Assembly (NCBI RefSeq): GCF_900637685.1
Contig: NZ_LR134388.1
Span: forward strand, 2,863,501-2,927,500
Source of the DNA: Legionella sainthelensi
GTDB taxonomy: Bacteria > Pseudomonadota > Gammaproteobacteria > Legionellales > Legionellaceae
Length of the DNA: 64,000 nucleotides
Reading direction: 5' to 3'
The position numbers were made by a program, and so were the translations under genes. This document shows positions 47,191 to 58,600 of this stretch, piece after piece. Under the pieces are notes generated by a model. The model was not told the origin of the DNA. It saw only the letters and a list, made by a program, of their open reading frames with translations, and did not search any database. Numbering within the stretch: position 1 is the first letter of the stretch; every line of letters begins with the position of its first letter.

Positions 47191-49373
47191 TCCGAGTACT
47201 CGTAAAAACATTAAATTTTATTCTTTCACTACTTCTCATACTGGGTTTAGTGGTAGTTTTCTTATTTGCCACTACGCCAGGTTTGATTTGTATGATTCAA
47301 TTAAGCCGTTTTTACATTCCCGGCACATTCAAAATACAACATGTTGCAGGCAGTCTCATCAATAGTTTTACGATTGGTGAAATCGAGTATCAAAATAATT
47401 CGATTCAAGTCAAAATAAAACAATTAAACGTTCAATGGAATCCCCATTCCTTTCAAGAAAGCCAACGACTCACCGCTCAATGGCATGGTTTACAATTGAA
47501 AAATGAAAAAAGCACCCTAATAGAAAGCAAAAAAGGAACAGCAATTGCGACAGGTATCTTACCTAACCTACAAATCAGTTTAAATACCAAAGTCATGACA
47601 GCATTAAAAAATGACTGGACCATGGACACAAAGATAAACGGAACTATCCCCTGGCAATGGACTTTTGATGCAAACCTAACACAGCCTCAGCCCTCATCAT
47701 CTCAAGATATTATTTTATACACGAACCTATCTACTAAAGGTAAAATCACTGCTCAAAATCAAGGAAATTTATTGCTCACCATAGGCCCTGGTTTTTATCA
47801 TGAACCTAATAATAACACCATCCCTGTAATTCACTTCAAAGGAGGAACAATAAGGGTTACGCTGTCTCCCGAAAAACTTGAAGGTATAGGCTCATTAGTT
47901 GTTGATGAACACAAGAACTTAAACGTGACATTTCAATTACCTAAGTTTGCCCTTAATACCGGATTTTTTGACAATCAACGTATCAATGGCAAATTAGCAT
48001 TAGATATAAATTCATTAGATTTTTTAAACAAAATAAGCCCTGAAATGAATAAACTAAAGGGACAATTGAGCCTTGCTTTAAATGTCAAAGGTACGGTGAG
48101 GAAAAGACAAATCGATAGTCAATTAACACTTAGCAAAGCAAGTTTTTCTTTACCTAAACTCGGACTCAATTTAGATACCTTGGAACTTAATGTTCATGGT
48201 ACAGAAAAATCTTGGGAAGCTACCGGTTCCGTCCTATCTGCCGGCCATCATCTAGCCCTATCTGGAAAGGGCACATTAAGTACTCAATTTACAGGAGACA
48301 TTACCCTGGAGGGCAATGATTTCCCACTCATTAATACCAGTGAATATCAAATTCATATTTCTCCAAAACTTAATCTTCATTTAACGCCCACAACACATGC
48401 GCTCTCTGGAACTATTTTAGTTCCTTATGCTGAGATTAAACCACGAACCTTTCACAACAGTATTTCATTACCAGAAGATGTAGTTTATAAACGTAAAGAA
48501 AAATCCACGCCCCCTACTACTTTTCTTAATAGTATGGATATCGCCATTGAAATGGGGAAAGAAGTTGCAGTCAATGTCAAAGGATTAAAAGGCTTTTTAG
48601 ATGGAACACTCCACACAAAACAATTACAAGAAGGCTCTCTAAATGCATATGGTGAATTATCAATTAGAGAAGGTACCTATAAAGCTTACGGTCAAGAACT
48701 GGCAATTAAGCAAGGGCAGTTAATTTTTACCGGTGGCCTCATTAGCAACCCTGGAATTAATGTACGTGCGGCAAAAAAAATCAGCATAACACCCACCAAT
48801 TTTGCCAGCTCAAGCCAGCTTTTAGATTTTAATAGCACCAATCTCCAAAATATCAATTATGGTGAAACAATGACCCTGGGAGTGGAAGCAACAGGTCGTC
48901 TCACTCAACCCAAAATACAATTATTCTCTGAGCCTGCTATTCTTTCACAAGCAGATATATTGTCTATGCTTATTCTTGGTCGTCCAGCGAATCAAGCCAA
49001 CAAAGCTGGGGCACAGTTACTTTTAACAGCCATAACCTCCATGAGTCTTAGCGGCAATACAAACAGCGCTCGACTCTTAGAACAGCTGAAACAAAGTGCG
49101 GGTATTGATTTTAATGTACAAACCAATACAAATTATAATCAATTAAACAATACTGCGAGTGACAGTACTTCTTTTATGGTAGGGAAATCACTCTCGAAAC
49201 GACTCTATTTAAGCTATAATATTGGTCTGTCGCAAACTGATACAAATATTTTGACCTTAAGATACATGCTCAACAAATTTTTTAGTATCCAAATAAGCAA
49301 TAGTGATACGAGTAGCGCTATTGATTTTTTATATACTTCCAAGAAAAAAAGTATTTCTAATAAGAAAAGATAA
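47187..49373 (+). CDS. tamB: TamB-like inner-membrane/periplasmic protein
   Basis: It has an N-terminal membrane anchor (FILSLLLILGLVVVFLFATTPG), a long beta-rich body (LSLALNVKGTVRKRQI, LALSGKGTLSTQFTGD) and the C-terminal TamB domain (GELSIREGTYKAYGQELAIKQGQLIFTGG, TLGVEATGRLTQPKIQLFSEPAL-type, ADILSMLILGRPAN). TamB bridges the periplasm as a hydrophobic groove. At 728 residues it is much shorter than E. coli TamB (about 1259), so the groove must be shorter or the protein folds differently. Coupled to tamA by a four-base overlap. Confidence 0.88.
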   Translation: MIRVLVKTLNFILSLLLILGLVVVFLFATTPGLICMIQLSRFYIPGTFKIQHVAGSLINSFTIGEIEYQNNSIQVKIKQLNVQWNPHSFQESQRLTAQWHGLQLKNEKSTLIESKKGTAIATGILPNLQISLNTKVMTALKNDWTMDTKINGTIPWQWTFDANLTQPQPSSSQDIILYTNLSTKGKITAQNQGNLLLTIGPGFYHEPNNNTIPVIHFKGGTIRVTLSPEKLEGIGSLVVDEHKNLNVTFQLPKFALNTGFFDNQRINGKLALDINSLDFLNKISPEMNKLKGQLSLALNVKGTVRKRQIDSQLTLSKASFSLPKLGLNLDTLELNVHGTEKSWEATGSVLSAGHHLALSGKGTLSTQFTGDITLEGNDFPLINTSEYQIHISPKLNLHLTPTTHALSGTILVPYAEIKPRTFHNSISLPEDVVYKRKEKSTPPTTFLNSMDIAIEMGKEVAVNVKGLKGFLDGTLHTKQLQEGSLNAYGELSIREGTYKAYGQELAIKQGQLIFTGGLISNPGINVRAAKKISITPTNFASSSQLLDFNSTNLQNINYGETMTLGVEATGRLTQPKIQLFSEPAILSQADILSMLILGRPANQANKAGAQLLLTAITSMSLSGNTNSARLLEQLKQSAGIDFNVQTNTNYNQLNNTASDSTSFMVGKSLSKRLYLSYNIGLSQTDTNILTLRYMLNKFFSIQISNSDTSSAIDFLYTSKKKSISNKKR

Positions 49374-49410
49374 GGCCATCCCAATACCCTAAGAGACGAG
49401 GATTCATTCC

Positions 49411-50406
49411 ATGAACGATTACAACATACCTTTAAGATTAACTCGCTTAAGAAGTAACCCCAAGTCTCGTGCTTTAATCAAAGAAACACGACTTCACCCC
49501 CAGCAGTTTATTGCTCCATTATTTATCAATGAACAACTTAACGAACCACAACCTATTCATGCTATGCCGGGCCAATTTCAATTAAGTCTCAATTGCATTC
49601 CTCAGGAAATTGAATTAATTAGCAACTTGGGTATTCCTGCCGTATTACTGTTTGGTATTCCCAAGCACAAAGATGCTTTTGGCAGTGAATCTTTTAACGA
49701 TGAAGGAATTATTCAACAAACAATAAGAAAAATTCGTAGTGCCAATAAAGACCTATTAATTATTACCGATCTCTGTTTTTGTGAATATACCGATCATGGG
49801 CATTGCGGTGTTCTAAAAGGAGAATGCATTGATACCGATAAGACTTTAGATTTTCTAGCGAAACAAGCTGTAAGCCACGCTAAAGCTGGAGCAGATTGGG
49901 TAGCACCAAGTGGGATGACGGATGGAATGGTCAATGCCATTCGCCAAGCACTAGATATCCATGGATATCAACATATTCCAATTTTAAGTTATAGCGCTAA
50001 ATACTGTTCCTGTCTTTATGGACCTTTTAGAGAGGCTGCTCAGGGAGCGCCGAAATTTGGCGATCGCAAAGCGTACCAAATGGATCCTGCTAATAGTACT
50101 GAAGCGATTAGAGAAACCACTCTAGATCTTGATGAAGGAGCTGATATGATTATGGTAAAGCCTGCTGGATTTTACCTGGACATCATCGCTAAAATGAAAC
50201 AACACTTTCCAGAGGTACCCCTTTGTGCTTATCAAGTAAGTGGTGAATACTCGATGATTAAAGTAGCAGCACAAAATAAGCTCATTAATGAAGAACAAGC
50301 AATGATCGAAAGCTTGATTGCTATAAAACGCGCGGGAGCAGATTTTATTATTTCTTATTTTGCCAAAGACATAGCACGGTTACTCAACCAAGGACTCTAT
50401 AGATAG
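49411..50406 (+). CDS. hemB: delta-aminolevulinic acid dehydratase (porphobilinogen synthase)
   Basis: It condenses two aminolevulinate molecules to porphobilinogen in heme synthesis. The 331 residues contain the zinc ligands in DLCFCEYTDHGHCGVL, the catalytic Lys in SYSAKYCSCLYGPF and the Schiff-base Lys in MIMVKPAGFYLDII. The Cys-rich segment marks the zinc-dependent class. It follows tamB by 37 bases and may share its transcript. Confidence 0.96.
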   Translation: MNDYNIPLRLTRLRSNPKSRALIKETRLHPQQFIAPLFINEQLNEPQPIHAMPGQFQLSLNCIPQEIELISNLGIPAVLLFGIPKHKDAFGSESFNDEGIIQQTIRKIRSANKDLLIITDLCFCEYTDHGHCGVLKGECIDTDKTLDFLAKQAVSHAKAGADWVAPSGMTDGMVNAIRQALDIHGYQHIPILSYSAKYCSCLYGPFREAAQGAPKFGDRKAYQMDPANSTEAIRETTLDLDEGADMIMVKPAGFYLDIIAKMKQHFPEVPLCAYQVSGEYSMIKVAAQNKLINEEQAMIESLIAIKRAGADFIISYFAKDIARLLNQGLYR

Positions 50407-50624
50407 ACACTAAATTATTTTACGATATACTCATGGGGCACCCTAATCTAGGAATGCGGTTAAATCATAATAATAATGGCTGTTTGAAATTCAATATGTG
50501 CCTCGTAAGTCGATATAACTGCATTTTTTAGACAACAATGTAGGAAGATAAACCGGTTTAAAAGTTATTGATTTTTAGGGTGTTGATAGCTTTCGACCAA
50601 TTATTTAATGGAGAACAAGAAATA

Positions 50625-51014
50625 ATGAATTTAATTTTTAAAGGTTTTTCAGCAGTCCTTTTGAGTTTAAGTACTGCAGCCACTTTTGCCGCCCCCGAAT
50701 ATTTAACAACACACAATAACACTTCTGAAGAGTCCAATGCGTATATAGCAGGCGCACCCTCTCTTTATCCAACACCAGCGAACGCTACCAAAAAAATTTT
50801 CTGGAATCTTGTAAAAATGGCTTGTTATGGACATACGACCAATGGAAAATGTTCCGCGTCCATTAAAATGGCTACTAATACCCCTAATCCCATAGATATA
50901 GCTGATGTTACTTTAGATCTTAACTCTGGTACAATCACTGTAGATAAACAAAAGAATTATGATTATCTATTTACTATCAATGGTCCCGGCGAGGCAACGA
51001 TTGACAAAAGATAA
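50625..51014 (+). CDS. secreted hypothetical protein
   Basis: The 129-residue product (ATG 50625 after a GGAG site; an upstream ATG 50568 is less likely) has a signal peptide (LIFKGFSAVLLSLSTAATFAA). The mature part is beta-rich with two cysteines (MACYGHTTNGKCSASIKMAT) and ends in ITVDKQKNYDYLFTINGPGEATIDKR. I do not recognise a named family; similar small secreted proteins are frequent in legionellae. It lies alone between hemB and fadL. Confidence 0.7.
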   Translation: MNLIFKGFSAVLLSLSTAATFAAPEYLTTHNNTSEESNAYIAGAPSLYPTPANATKKIFWNLVKMACYGHTTNGKCSASIKMATNTPNPIDIADVTLDLNSGTITVDKQKNYDYLFTINGPGEATIDKR

Positions 51015-51173
51015 TTGTTAAAAAATATTTCTCTTGAAATATCTCTAACATATTTTCTATTAGTAAGCGTTCATAGGCATGCCCTTCGTTACAATTAGTT
51101 GCCATTGAGAACAAAATGAAGCAATCCAGTTCAAATTCTCAATGAGGTATTTTCCAGTGAACGATTACGTCAT

Positions 51174-51198
51174 AAAAAAAGCCACGATAAGTGGCTTT
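51174..51198 (-). terminator. strong terminator of fadL
   Basis: On the minus strand AAAGCCAC-TTATC-GTGGCTTTTTTT forms a perfect stem (arms 51181-51185 and 51191-51195 plus flanking A/T pairs) with a seven-T tail, 24 bases after the fadL stop codon. Confidence 0.88.
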
Positions 51199-51221
51199 CT
51201 TGAAAATATCATTAAGATAAT

Positions 51222-52679
51222 TTATTTTGTTGGTGCTGCAGGAACTTTATCCATAATCCATGTTAATTGAGCACCGACTAAATCTGCACTGAAGCTACCG
51301 CCATGAGCATCTACATTATACGTAGAAGTTGGTGATAATACTTGTGTTGAATCAATACTAGGGGTACTGCCTGCAAATAAATGAGTATATCCAATATCAA
51401 CACCAATATCAGGTCGCCACTGATAATGAGCCCCCACAGCAACAGCCCAACGATCCACATCAGGCAACCGGATGTTTCTATCTGTATTATTCGTAGGAGT
51501 TTGGTCATAGCCCCCACCAACACGCAACATCAGTTTTGGGTTAAGATGGTAATTTGCCCCAATTGCTACACGCCATGCATCATGGAAGTTTTGGGGAACG
51601 GCAATATTCACATTTGCTGGAGTGACTTCAAAAGGAACTGGTGCTAGCGGTCCTCCTATATTGGGAGCAGCAACATTATTCAATTTAATTACGTCAAAAA
51701 CGTGCCATCCTGTATAGACAACAGATCCTAAGAGAGCTAATTTCTCGTTTATATCTTGATAACCACTTATAGTGAGTACATCTGGAAATTCTTGCGGATC
51801 ACTGAATAAATCATCATTCTGCCGCGAGGTAGAAGAAGGTAATACAGGCTGAGCTAAGGAGAAATCATCATTAGCTAATATTCCTGATAAACGGCTATGT
51901 CCGTAGAAAACATGCCTTACTCTGGATTGATAATTAATACCGATTCGTGTGTGGTTATCGTTAAATATACCCATGACACCAACATGAAAACCAACCCCCC
52001 AAGAGGAGCCTTTATTGTAACTTAAAGAATCAACAGTGTAAGGGTTTTCATCAAGTGCCACAAAAAAAGTCGGTGCCCCAACCATTTGATTAAATTTAAC
52101 ACGAGACCATTGCATATCAAGGCCAGCCCCTAATGCAAAATGCTCTGTAAGCCGAGTGCCCAATTCAGGGGAAATATTAGTAGTTAATACTTCAGTATAA
52201 GTTGCTGAATATCGAACAGGAGAATAAGGTGACCAATCGGTAGACAAACCATATGGAGCAGTAACACTTAAACCAAAGGTGGTACGGTCCCCCAAAGGAA
52301 GAGCATAATGAAATGAAGGAACAAAACCATTATAACTACCATTTACCCCTTCAAAATCTTGTGCATATTCAATGGCTGCTGGAAAAGGAGCCGGTAATCC
52401 AGTAGCCGTAGTAAAAGTACTCGTTCCATTCAGTTTCAACGTTGGAAATATGCCTACACCGCCGAAAACCATTTGTTGTTCACGAAGTAATGCTAAACCT
52501 GCAGGATTATACCAACCTGTCGATGCATCAGCTGCCTCTGCTGCAGCTCCTGCTGCATAGTTACCAGTAGTATACCCAGCACTTTCTCCATACAACGAGA
52601 AACCTGCTGCATGCGTCACACCGGTAGCCAGAACACCAATTACAGCTGAACTCACTAGTGTTCTTAAAGGTTTGTGCAT
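51222..52679 (-). CDS. fadL: FadL/OmpP1-family outer-membrane long-chain fatty acid porin
   Basis: FadL channels take up hydrophobic substrates such as long-chain fatty acids. ATG 52679 with an AGGAG site gives 485 residues (signal peptide MHKPLRTLVSSAVIGVLATGVTHA; the frame further upstream is not needed). The mature protein starts with GFSLYGESAGYTTGNYAAGAAAEAADASTGWYNPAGL, the family NPAG block, and the rest is a 14-strand beta-barrel pattern (SFHYALPLGDRTTFGLSVTAPYGL). A strong terminator follows. Confidence 0.92.
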   Translation of the reverse strand: MHKPLRTLVSSAVIGVLATGVTHAAGFSLYGESAGYTTGNYAAGAAAEAADASTGWYNPAGLALLREQQMVFGGVGIFPTLKLNGTSTFTTATGLPAPFPAAIEYAQDFEGVNGSYNGFVPSFHYALPLGDRTTFGLSVTAPYGLSTDWSPYSPVRYSATYTEVLTTNISPELGTRLTEHFALGAGLDMQWSRVKFNQMVGAPTFFVALDENPYTVDSLSYNKGSSWGVGFHVGVMGIFNDNHTRIGINYQSRVRHVFYGHSRLSGILANDDFSLAQPVLPSSTSRQNDDLFSDPQEFPDVLTISGYQDINEKLALLGSVVYTGWHVFDVIKLNNVAAPNIGGPLAPVPFEVTPANVNIAVPQNFHDAWRVAIGANYHLNPKLMLRVGGGYDQTPTNNTDRNIRLPDVDRWAVAVGAHYQWRPDIGVDIGYTHLFAGSTPSIDSTQVLSPTSTYNVDAHGGSFSADLVGAQLTWIMDKVPAAPTK

Positions 52680-52946
52680 ATTTTTCACTCCTGAACTCCT
52701 TAAATATAATGCCTCAAAAATCAATAAAATGTCCGCTGGAACCGAGTTTACCTTGTTTTCATACCATTAAAAATACTTTTTTCCTATTATATTCAAGAGC
52801 AAATTAATATTAATTCATAATGAATCAATTAAGATCACAATGGGTTATTAATGGGTTCGGTGACTCGAAGTATCTAAATTATAGAGTGCACTACTTGTGT
52901 TGATACTCCCGTCCATGCTAATGTGTATTAATTTTGTGCGGAAAAT

Positions 52947-55510
52947 ATGATGCGGCAAATAGTCACTAAATTTGGAGGAACAAGTGTTTCCACTCGAAAC
53001 ACTTGGAATAATATTGCGTCAATTACGCAAAAACATATGAACTCCGGGGTCCAACCCGTTATTGTGTGTTCTGCATTAACACAAATTTCAAATAAGCTTG
53101 AAAAAGCGATAGATGCAGCATTAATCAATGAGCATCAAAGTATCTTGACTGACATTCGACAAGGACATCTTCATCTGGCCGAACAACTCGAGGTCAGTCC
53201 AGAACTCATCGCACAAGACCTTCATCAACTTGAGCAATGGCTTACTGGAATTGCTTTATTAAAACAAGCCCCTGCAAAAACTCATGCCCAAATTTTAAGT
53301 ATGGGTGAGCTCATGATGACGCGCCTTGGGCATGCGTTTTTAGAAAAACAAGGAATTCGTTGTCAATGGTATGATGCACGCGAACTCTTAATCAGCACCC
53401 CATTCCATGACGGAGACACCGCAAATTACCTTACTGCACGGTGCGAAAGTGAATATGATCCAGAACTGGTAGAAAAATTTATCGCTACTGGCGCCCAAGC
53501 GATTATAACTCAAGGCTTTTTTGCTGCAAATCCTCAAGGAGAAACTGTATTATTAGGGCGGGGAGGCTCTGATACTTCGGCTGCGTTGATTGCAGCTAAA
53601 TTACAAGCTGCATCTTGTGAAATATGGACTGATGTTCCTGGAATTTATACCGCCAATCCTCATCAACTACCCCAAGCGCGTTTATTAAAAAAATTAAATT
53701 ACGATGAGGCACAAGAAATTGCTACAATGGGGGCTAAAGTACTCCATCCCAATTGTATCCCTCCTGTTCGACGGGCTAATATTCCGATGTCAGTCAAGTT
53801 TACACAATTGCCGGGACACTCTGGAACACTTATCACGAAAGACATTGATGAAACAGCACCATTAATTAAATCGATACAGATTAAAAACAGTATCTTATTG
53901 ATTTCCATAGATACTTTAAATATGTGGCAACAAGTTGGATTTTTATCAGACGTATTTACAGCATTTAAACACCATGGATTCTCAGTAGATCTACTTTCAT
54001 CTTCTGAATTTAATGTCACATTGTCTTTAGACATAAATAGTAAGATACATGATCGCCCTGCCATTAATGCTTTATTAGCAGAATTAAATCAGTTTGGGCG
54101 TGCAAAACTCATTGAGCCATGCAGTGCAGTAAGCCTTGTAGGACATCACATCAGAACGGTACTGCCCCAACTCGGTCCTGCACTAGAAGTTTTTGAGGCA
54201 AAACAAGTCTATTTAATGTCACTCGCATCGAATGATTTAAACTTAACGTTTGTTGTCGATGAGTCCCAGGCCAATCAATTATGTCAAAAACTACATCATT
54301 TACTCATAGAAAATAACCCGCAAATTTTCTATTACTCTAAAAGTTGGCATGAAGAATTTGGCAACCCTGCAGTTCGTATAATACCTTGGTGGGAAAAGGA
54401 TCGTGATCGCTTACTTACTATTGCCAGCTCAAACTCACCTTGTTATGTCTATCATAACCCAACCCAAGCCGCCAAAGCGAAACAACTATTAGCGTTAAAA
54501 TCGATTGATGCTTTGTTTTATGCAATTAAAGCAAATCCTCACCCTGAGATTTTAAAAACAATGGAAAAAGAAGGACTTGGTTTTGAATGTGTTTCGATTC
54601 AAGAATTAAATAGAGTATTAGAGTTATTCCCTGACATAGATAAAAAACGGATTTTATTTACGCCTAATTTTGCCCCGAAAACAGAGTATGAATACGCATT
54701 AAGCATAGGCTGTTATATTACCATAGATAGTTTGTACCCTCTTGAACATTGGCCTGAATTATTCAAAAATCGAGAGGTCATTATCCGTATTGATCCGGGT
54801 ACCGGAGCAGGTCATCATAAACATGTCTCCACAGGTGGGAATGAATCGAAATTTGGCATCACTCAAAACGACATAGAACAAGTTGTTGCATTGACTCAAA
54901 AAAATAATATTCAAGTGGTGGGCTTACATGCACATTCAGGTAGTGGCATTCTCACCCCTGAACTCTGGCAACAAACAGCCTCCATGCTTGCCTCCCTCAC
55001 CGAACAATTTCCACAAACAAAATCCATCAATTTAGGGGGGGCTTAGGTGTAGTAGAAAAACCTGGACAACAACCATTAGATTTCGCCAATTTGGATGCCT
55101 TACTTATGGCAGTGAAATCTCGCTATCCACAAATTAAAATCTGGCTTGAGCCCGGTCGTTTTTTTGTTGCAGAAAGCGGTGTCATTTTAGCTAAGGTCAC
55201 TCAATGCAAAGAAAAAGGCAAAGTTAAATTTATTGGTATAGAAACAGGTATGAACTCTTTAATTCGACCCTCTTTATATGGTTCTTATCATGAAATAGTA
55301 AACTTAAGTCGATTGTATGAAGAAAAAGCTGGGTTCTCTCATATAGTAGGACCTATTTGTGAATCTGGAGATACCTTGGGTTACGATCGTTTATTACCTG
55401 TTACAGAAGAAGGTGATGTACTATTAATCGCCAATACTGGAGCCTATGGACGTTGCATGAGCTCCCATTACAACCTGCGCCCGCCAGCTCAAGAAATTGT
55501 TTTAGAATAA
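52947..55510 (+). CDS. lysAC: bifunctional aspartokinase / diaminopimelate decarboxylase (one-base frameshift)
   Basis: The N-terminal half is aspartokinase (TKFGGTSVSTRN, SMGELMMTRLGHAF, LGRGGSDTSAA, with ACT domains from about residue 310); the C-terminal half is PLP-dependent DAP decarboxylase (Lys in FYAIKANPHPE, GLHAHSGSG, then EPGRFFVAESG and CESGDTLGYDR). So one protein carries the first and last steps of lysine synthesis. As read, the frame stops at 55046 after a run of seven G (55035-55041). One more G gives INLGGGLGVVEKPG and a complete 854-residue protein, as known in Legionella and Xanthomonas. Confidence 0.93.
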
Positions 55511-55518
55511 ACATGCAG

Positions 55519-55545
55519 CCTGGGTGCAGCGAAGCGAAACCCAGG
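55519..55545 (+). terminator. CCTGGGT hairpin after lysAC
   Basis: Arms CCTGGGT (55519-55525) and ACCCAGG (55539-55545) with a GCAGCGAAGCGAA loop. The GCGAAACCCAGG half recurs near 59009-59020, so this may belong to a dispersed repeat used as a terminator. Confidence 0.5.
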
Positions 55546-55600
55546 TTCAAATGTAACGTTTGGGGGGTCGCTTCACCCTGACTGCATTTTGGGAAATGCC

Positions 55601-58600
55601 ATGTTAGTCGATAGCGCTCAACGAAGCCAAGCCACTGATCCTTCTTTATCCTTTATCGTTCAAGCCCCGGCAGGATCGGGAAAAACTGAAATACTTACTC
55701 AACGCTATTTGCGGCTATTAAGCACAGTAAAAGCTCCTGAACAAATTGTCGCTTTAACCTTTACTCGCAAAGCAGCAAGTGAAATGCGGGAGCGTATTCT
55801 ATTTGCATTACAGCAAGCAGCAAATCATCAACCCGCCAACAGCCCGCATCAGCAAATGACACTTGATTTTGCTCATAAAGCACTTCATTTTGATGCCCAT
55901 TATCAATGGGACTTATTACAACAGCCAAGTCGATTAAGAGTTATTACCATTGATTCTTTATGTCAAAGTATTAATCAGGCAATTCCTTTATTGGAAAAAC
56001 AAATTGCCTACGCACAAATTACTGATAAAACAAACAGCTACTATTTAAATGCAGGTCGCCATTGTATCCAATATGCACTGACAACGCCGCAATACCAAGA
56101 AGCAATAAAAACTCTTTTACTGCATGTTGACAACCGCCAAGATCGATTACTTGATTTATTCAGTGAACTTTTATCTCAAAGGGATCAATGGCTTATACCT
56201 CTATTTCAAGCACGCACCCAAGAAAAAGCAAGTTTTGAGCATGCATTGAAAATTATAGAACAGCATGAATTAAATCGCTTCAAAAATAGTTTGCCGCAAC
56301 ATTTAGCCAAAGAATTAACTGAAAATGCTCGTCAATTGGCACATATAGAAAATAATCCCAACTCTCCTCGTTATCTACTTAAAGATTGGCATGATTTTGC
56401 GCATACAAATCAAGAGACGGCAAAGGCATTAAGCAAATTGCTTCTTACAAACGATGCTAATTTTCGTAAAAGTTTCGATCATCATGTGGGTCTTCTGAGT
56501 AGTTCTTGTTCTCCAGATGAATATAAAAGGATAAAAAATGCAAGCAAAGAACTCTTAAGTGGACTTAATGAATACCCTGATTTTCTTGAAGCATTAATCC
56601 AAGTAAGCAATTTACCTAATCCAAAATACGATCCGGAACAATGGGAGGTATTGCAAGCCCTATTCTTGTTGCTTCCTCTTCTTGTAGGTCATTTACACCT
56701 ATTATTTAGTGAAAAAAATGAAGTTGATTTTACCACCATATCCCAGCAAGCTTTATCTGCATTAGGTGATGCAGAGAATCCTACTGATTTAGCATTATAT
56801 TTAGATAATACGCTTCATCACATTTTAGTTGATGAATTTCAAGATACATCAATTACTCAATTTGAATTGTTAACTAAATTAGTAAATGGCTGGCAGCAAG
56901 GCGATGGTAAAACTCTTTTTATTGTGGGTGATCCCATGCAATCGATCTATCGCTTCAGGCAAGCAGAAGTAGGATTGTTTTTTAAGGCCAAAGAACAAGG
57001 CATAGGATCAGTCAAGCTTCACCCGCTCGAATTAAGCTGTAATTTTCGATCCACGCAAACTATTGTCGGTTGGGTCAATAAACACTTCGCCCATATTTTT
57101 CCAACACAAATTGACATTGAATCGGGATCAGTCCCATTTCATCCTGGCGTCAATGTCATTAAAGATAGAGAAAATAGCGCTATTTATGCCATAAAATTTA
57201 AAAACCGTGAACAAGAGGCACAAAAACTGATTCAATTCATTCAACATGAATTGCAAACCTATCCTCAGCAAAGCGTTGCCATCCTCGTTCGTTCAAGAAC
57301 TCAATTGAGTGCAATTATTCGTTTGTTGCGCCAACATCAAATTCCTTATCAAGGCACTGACATCACATTACTGAGCAATCTTAGTCATTTGCGTGATGTT
57401 TGGTCATTAACACAAGCTTTATTAGCACCAGCCAATCGCCTTTCATGGCTTGCGGTTCTTCGTAGTCCGTATTGCGGTTTGTGTTTATCAGATATTCATG
57501 CCATAGCCCGTTTTAATACAAAAAAATCCATTTATTTTGCTTTATTAAATCTGAATAAAATTCAGGAAATCAGTGAGGAAGGTCGCATCCGGGCTGGTTT
57601 TTTAATTCAGGTGATGCACCAGGCTTTAACACAAAGATATGAAACCCAACTTTCCTCATGGGTTATTCATACCCTAAAAAAATTGCACATACATAATATT
57701 TTGCATGAAAGTCAACTCAATGATCTCGAACAATTCTGGACTCTACTTGATCGTTATGAACAAGATGGCCGTTTGCCTGATATGAAAGAGTTTCTCATAG
57801 AACTTAATAAGCTTTATTCTCAGCAAACCAACTCTTCCCGCTTACACGTGATGACAATTCATAAATCTAAAGGCTTGGAATTTGATACCGTTTTATTACC
57901 AGGACTGGGAGCACAAGCAAATCATGGAGATAAACCCATGTTACGCTGGCTTAACTTACCGACTCAAAAACAGGGTAATTTGTTATTGATGTCACCAATA
58001 CACGCGCCCCACCAAGACTGCGCGTTATATGATTACCTTACTCAATTAGACGAAATAAAAAGTCGTTATGAAGCACAGCGATTATTATACGTAGCCGTGA
58101 CCCGAGCAAAATCTCGTTTGTATTTAACCGATTACTCTGAAAAGTCATCTAAAAGTTCATTCCGTAGTCTTCTTAAACAGCAAGAATTTATAGATGAAGA
58201 AACTACCTATGTCACCGAAGAAGGGGCTTTATCATTACCCAAACTTTTACGTTTACCACTCAATTATTATCTGACGCCAAAACCTGATATTGCTTTTAAT
58301 CACAAGGCATCAACAACATCTTTAGCAAGCAGTATTCCTCGACTAATCGGTATCATAACACATCGGTTATTACACTGGATTTGTGATCATCATCCAGAAA
58401 CAATAGCGGAAGTTCCGTGGAGTTTAGCGCGTTATGAATTAAGAAAATTAGGATTTGAGGAAAAAATGCAACTCGATGCATTAGAAACAATGCAAAAACA
58501 GATTACCAAACTGTTTGAAGATCCAACAGGTTTATGGATTATTGCCAAACATCATCAAGAACTCAATGAATATGAATTAATAGTAGAACAAAAAAACATG

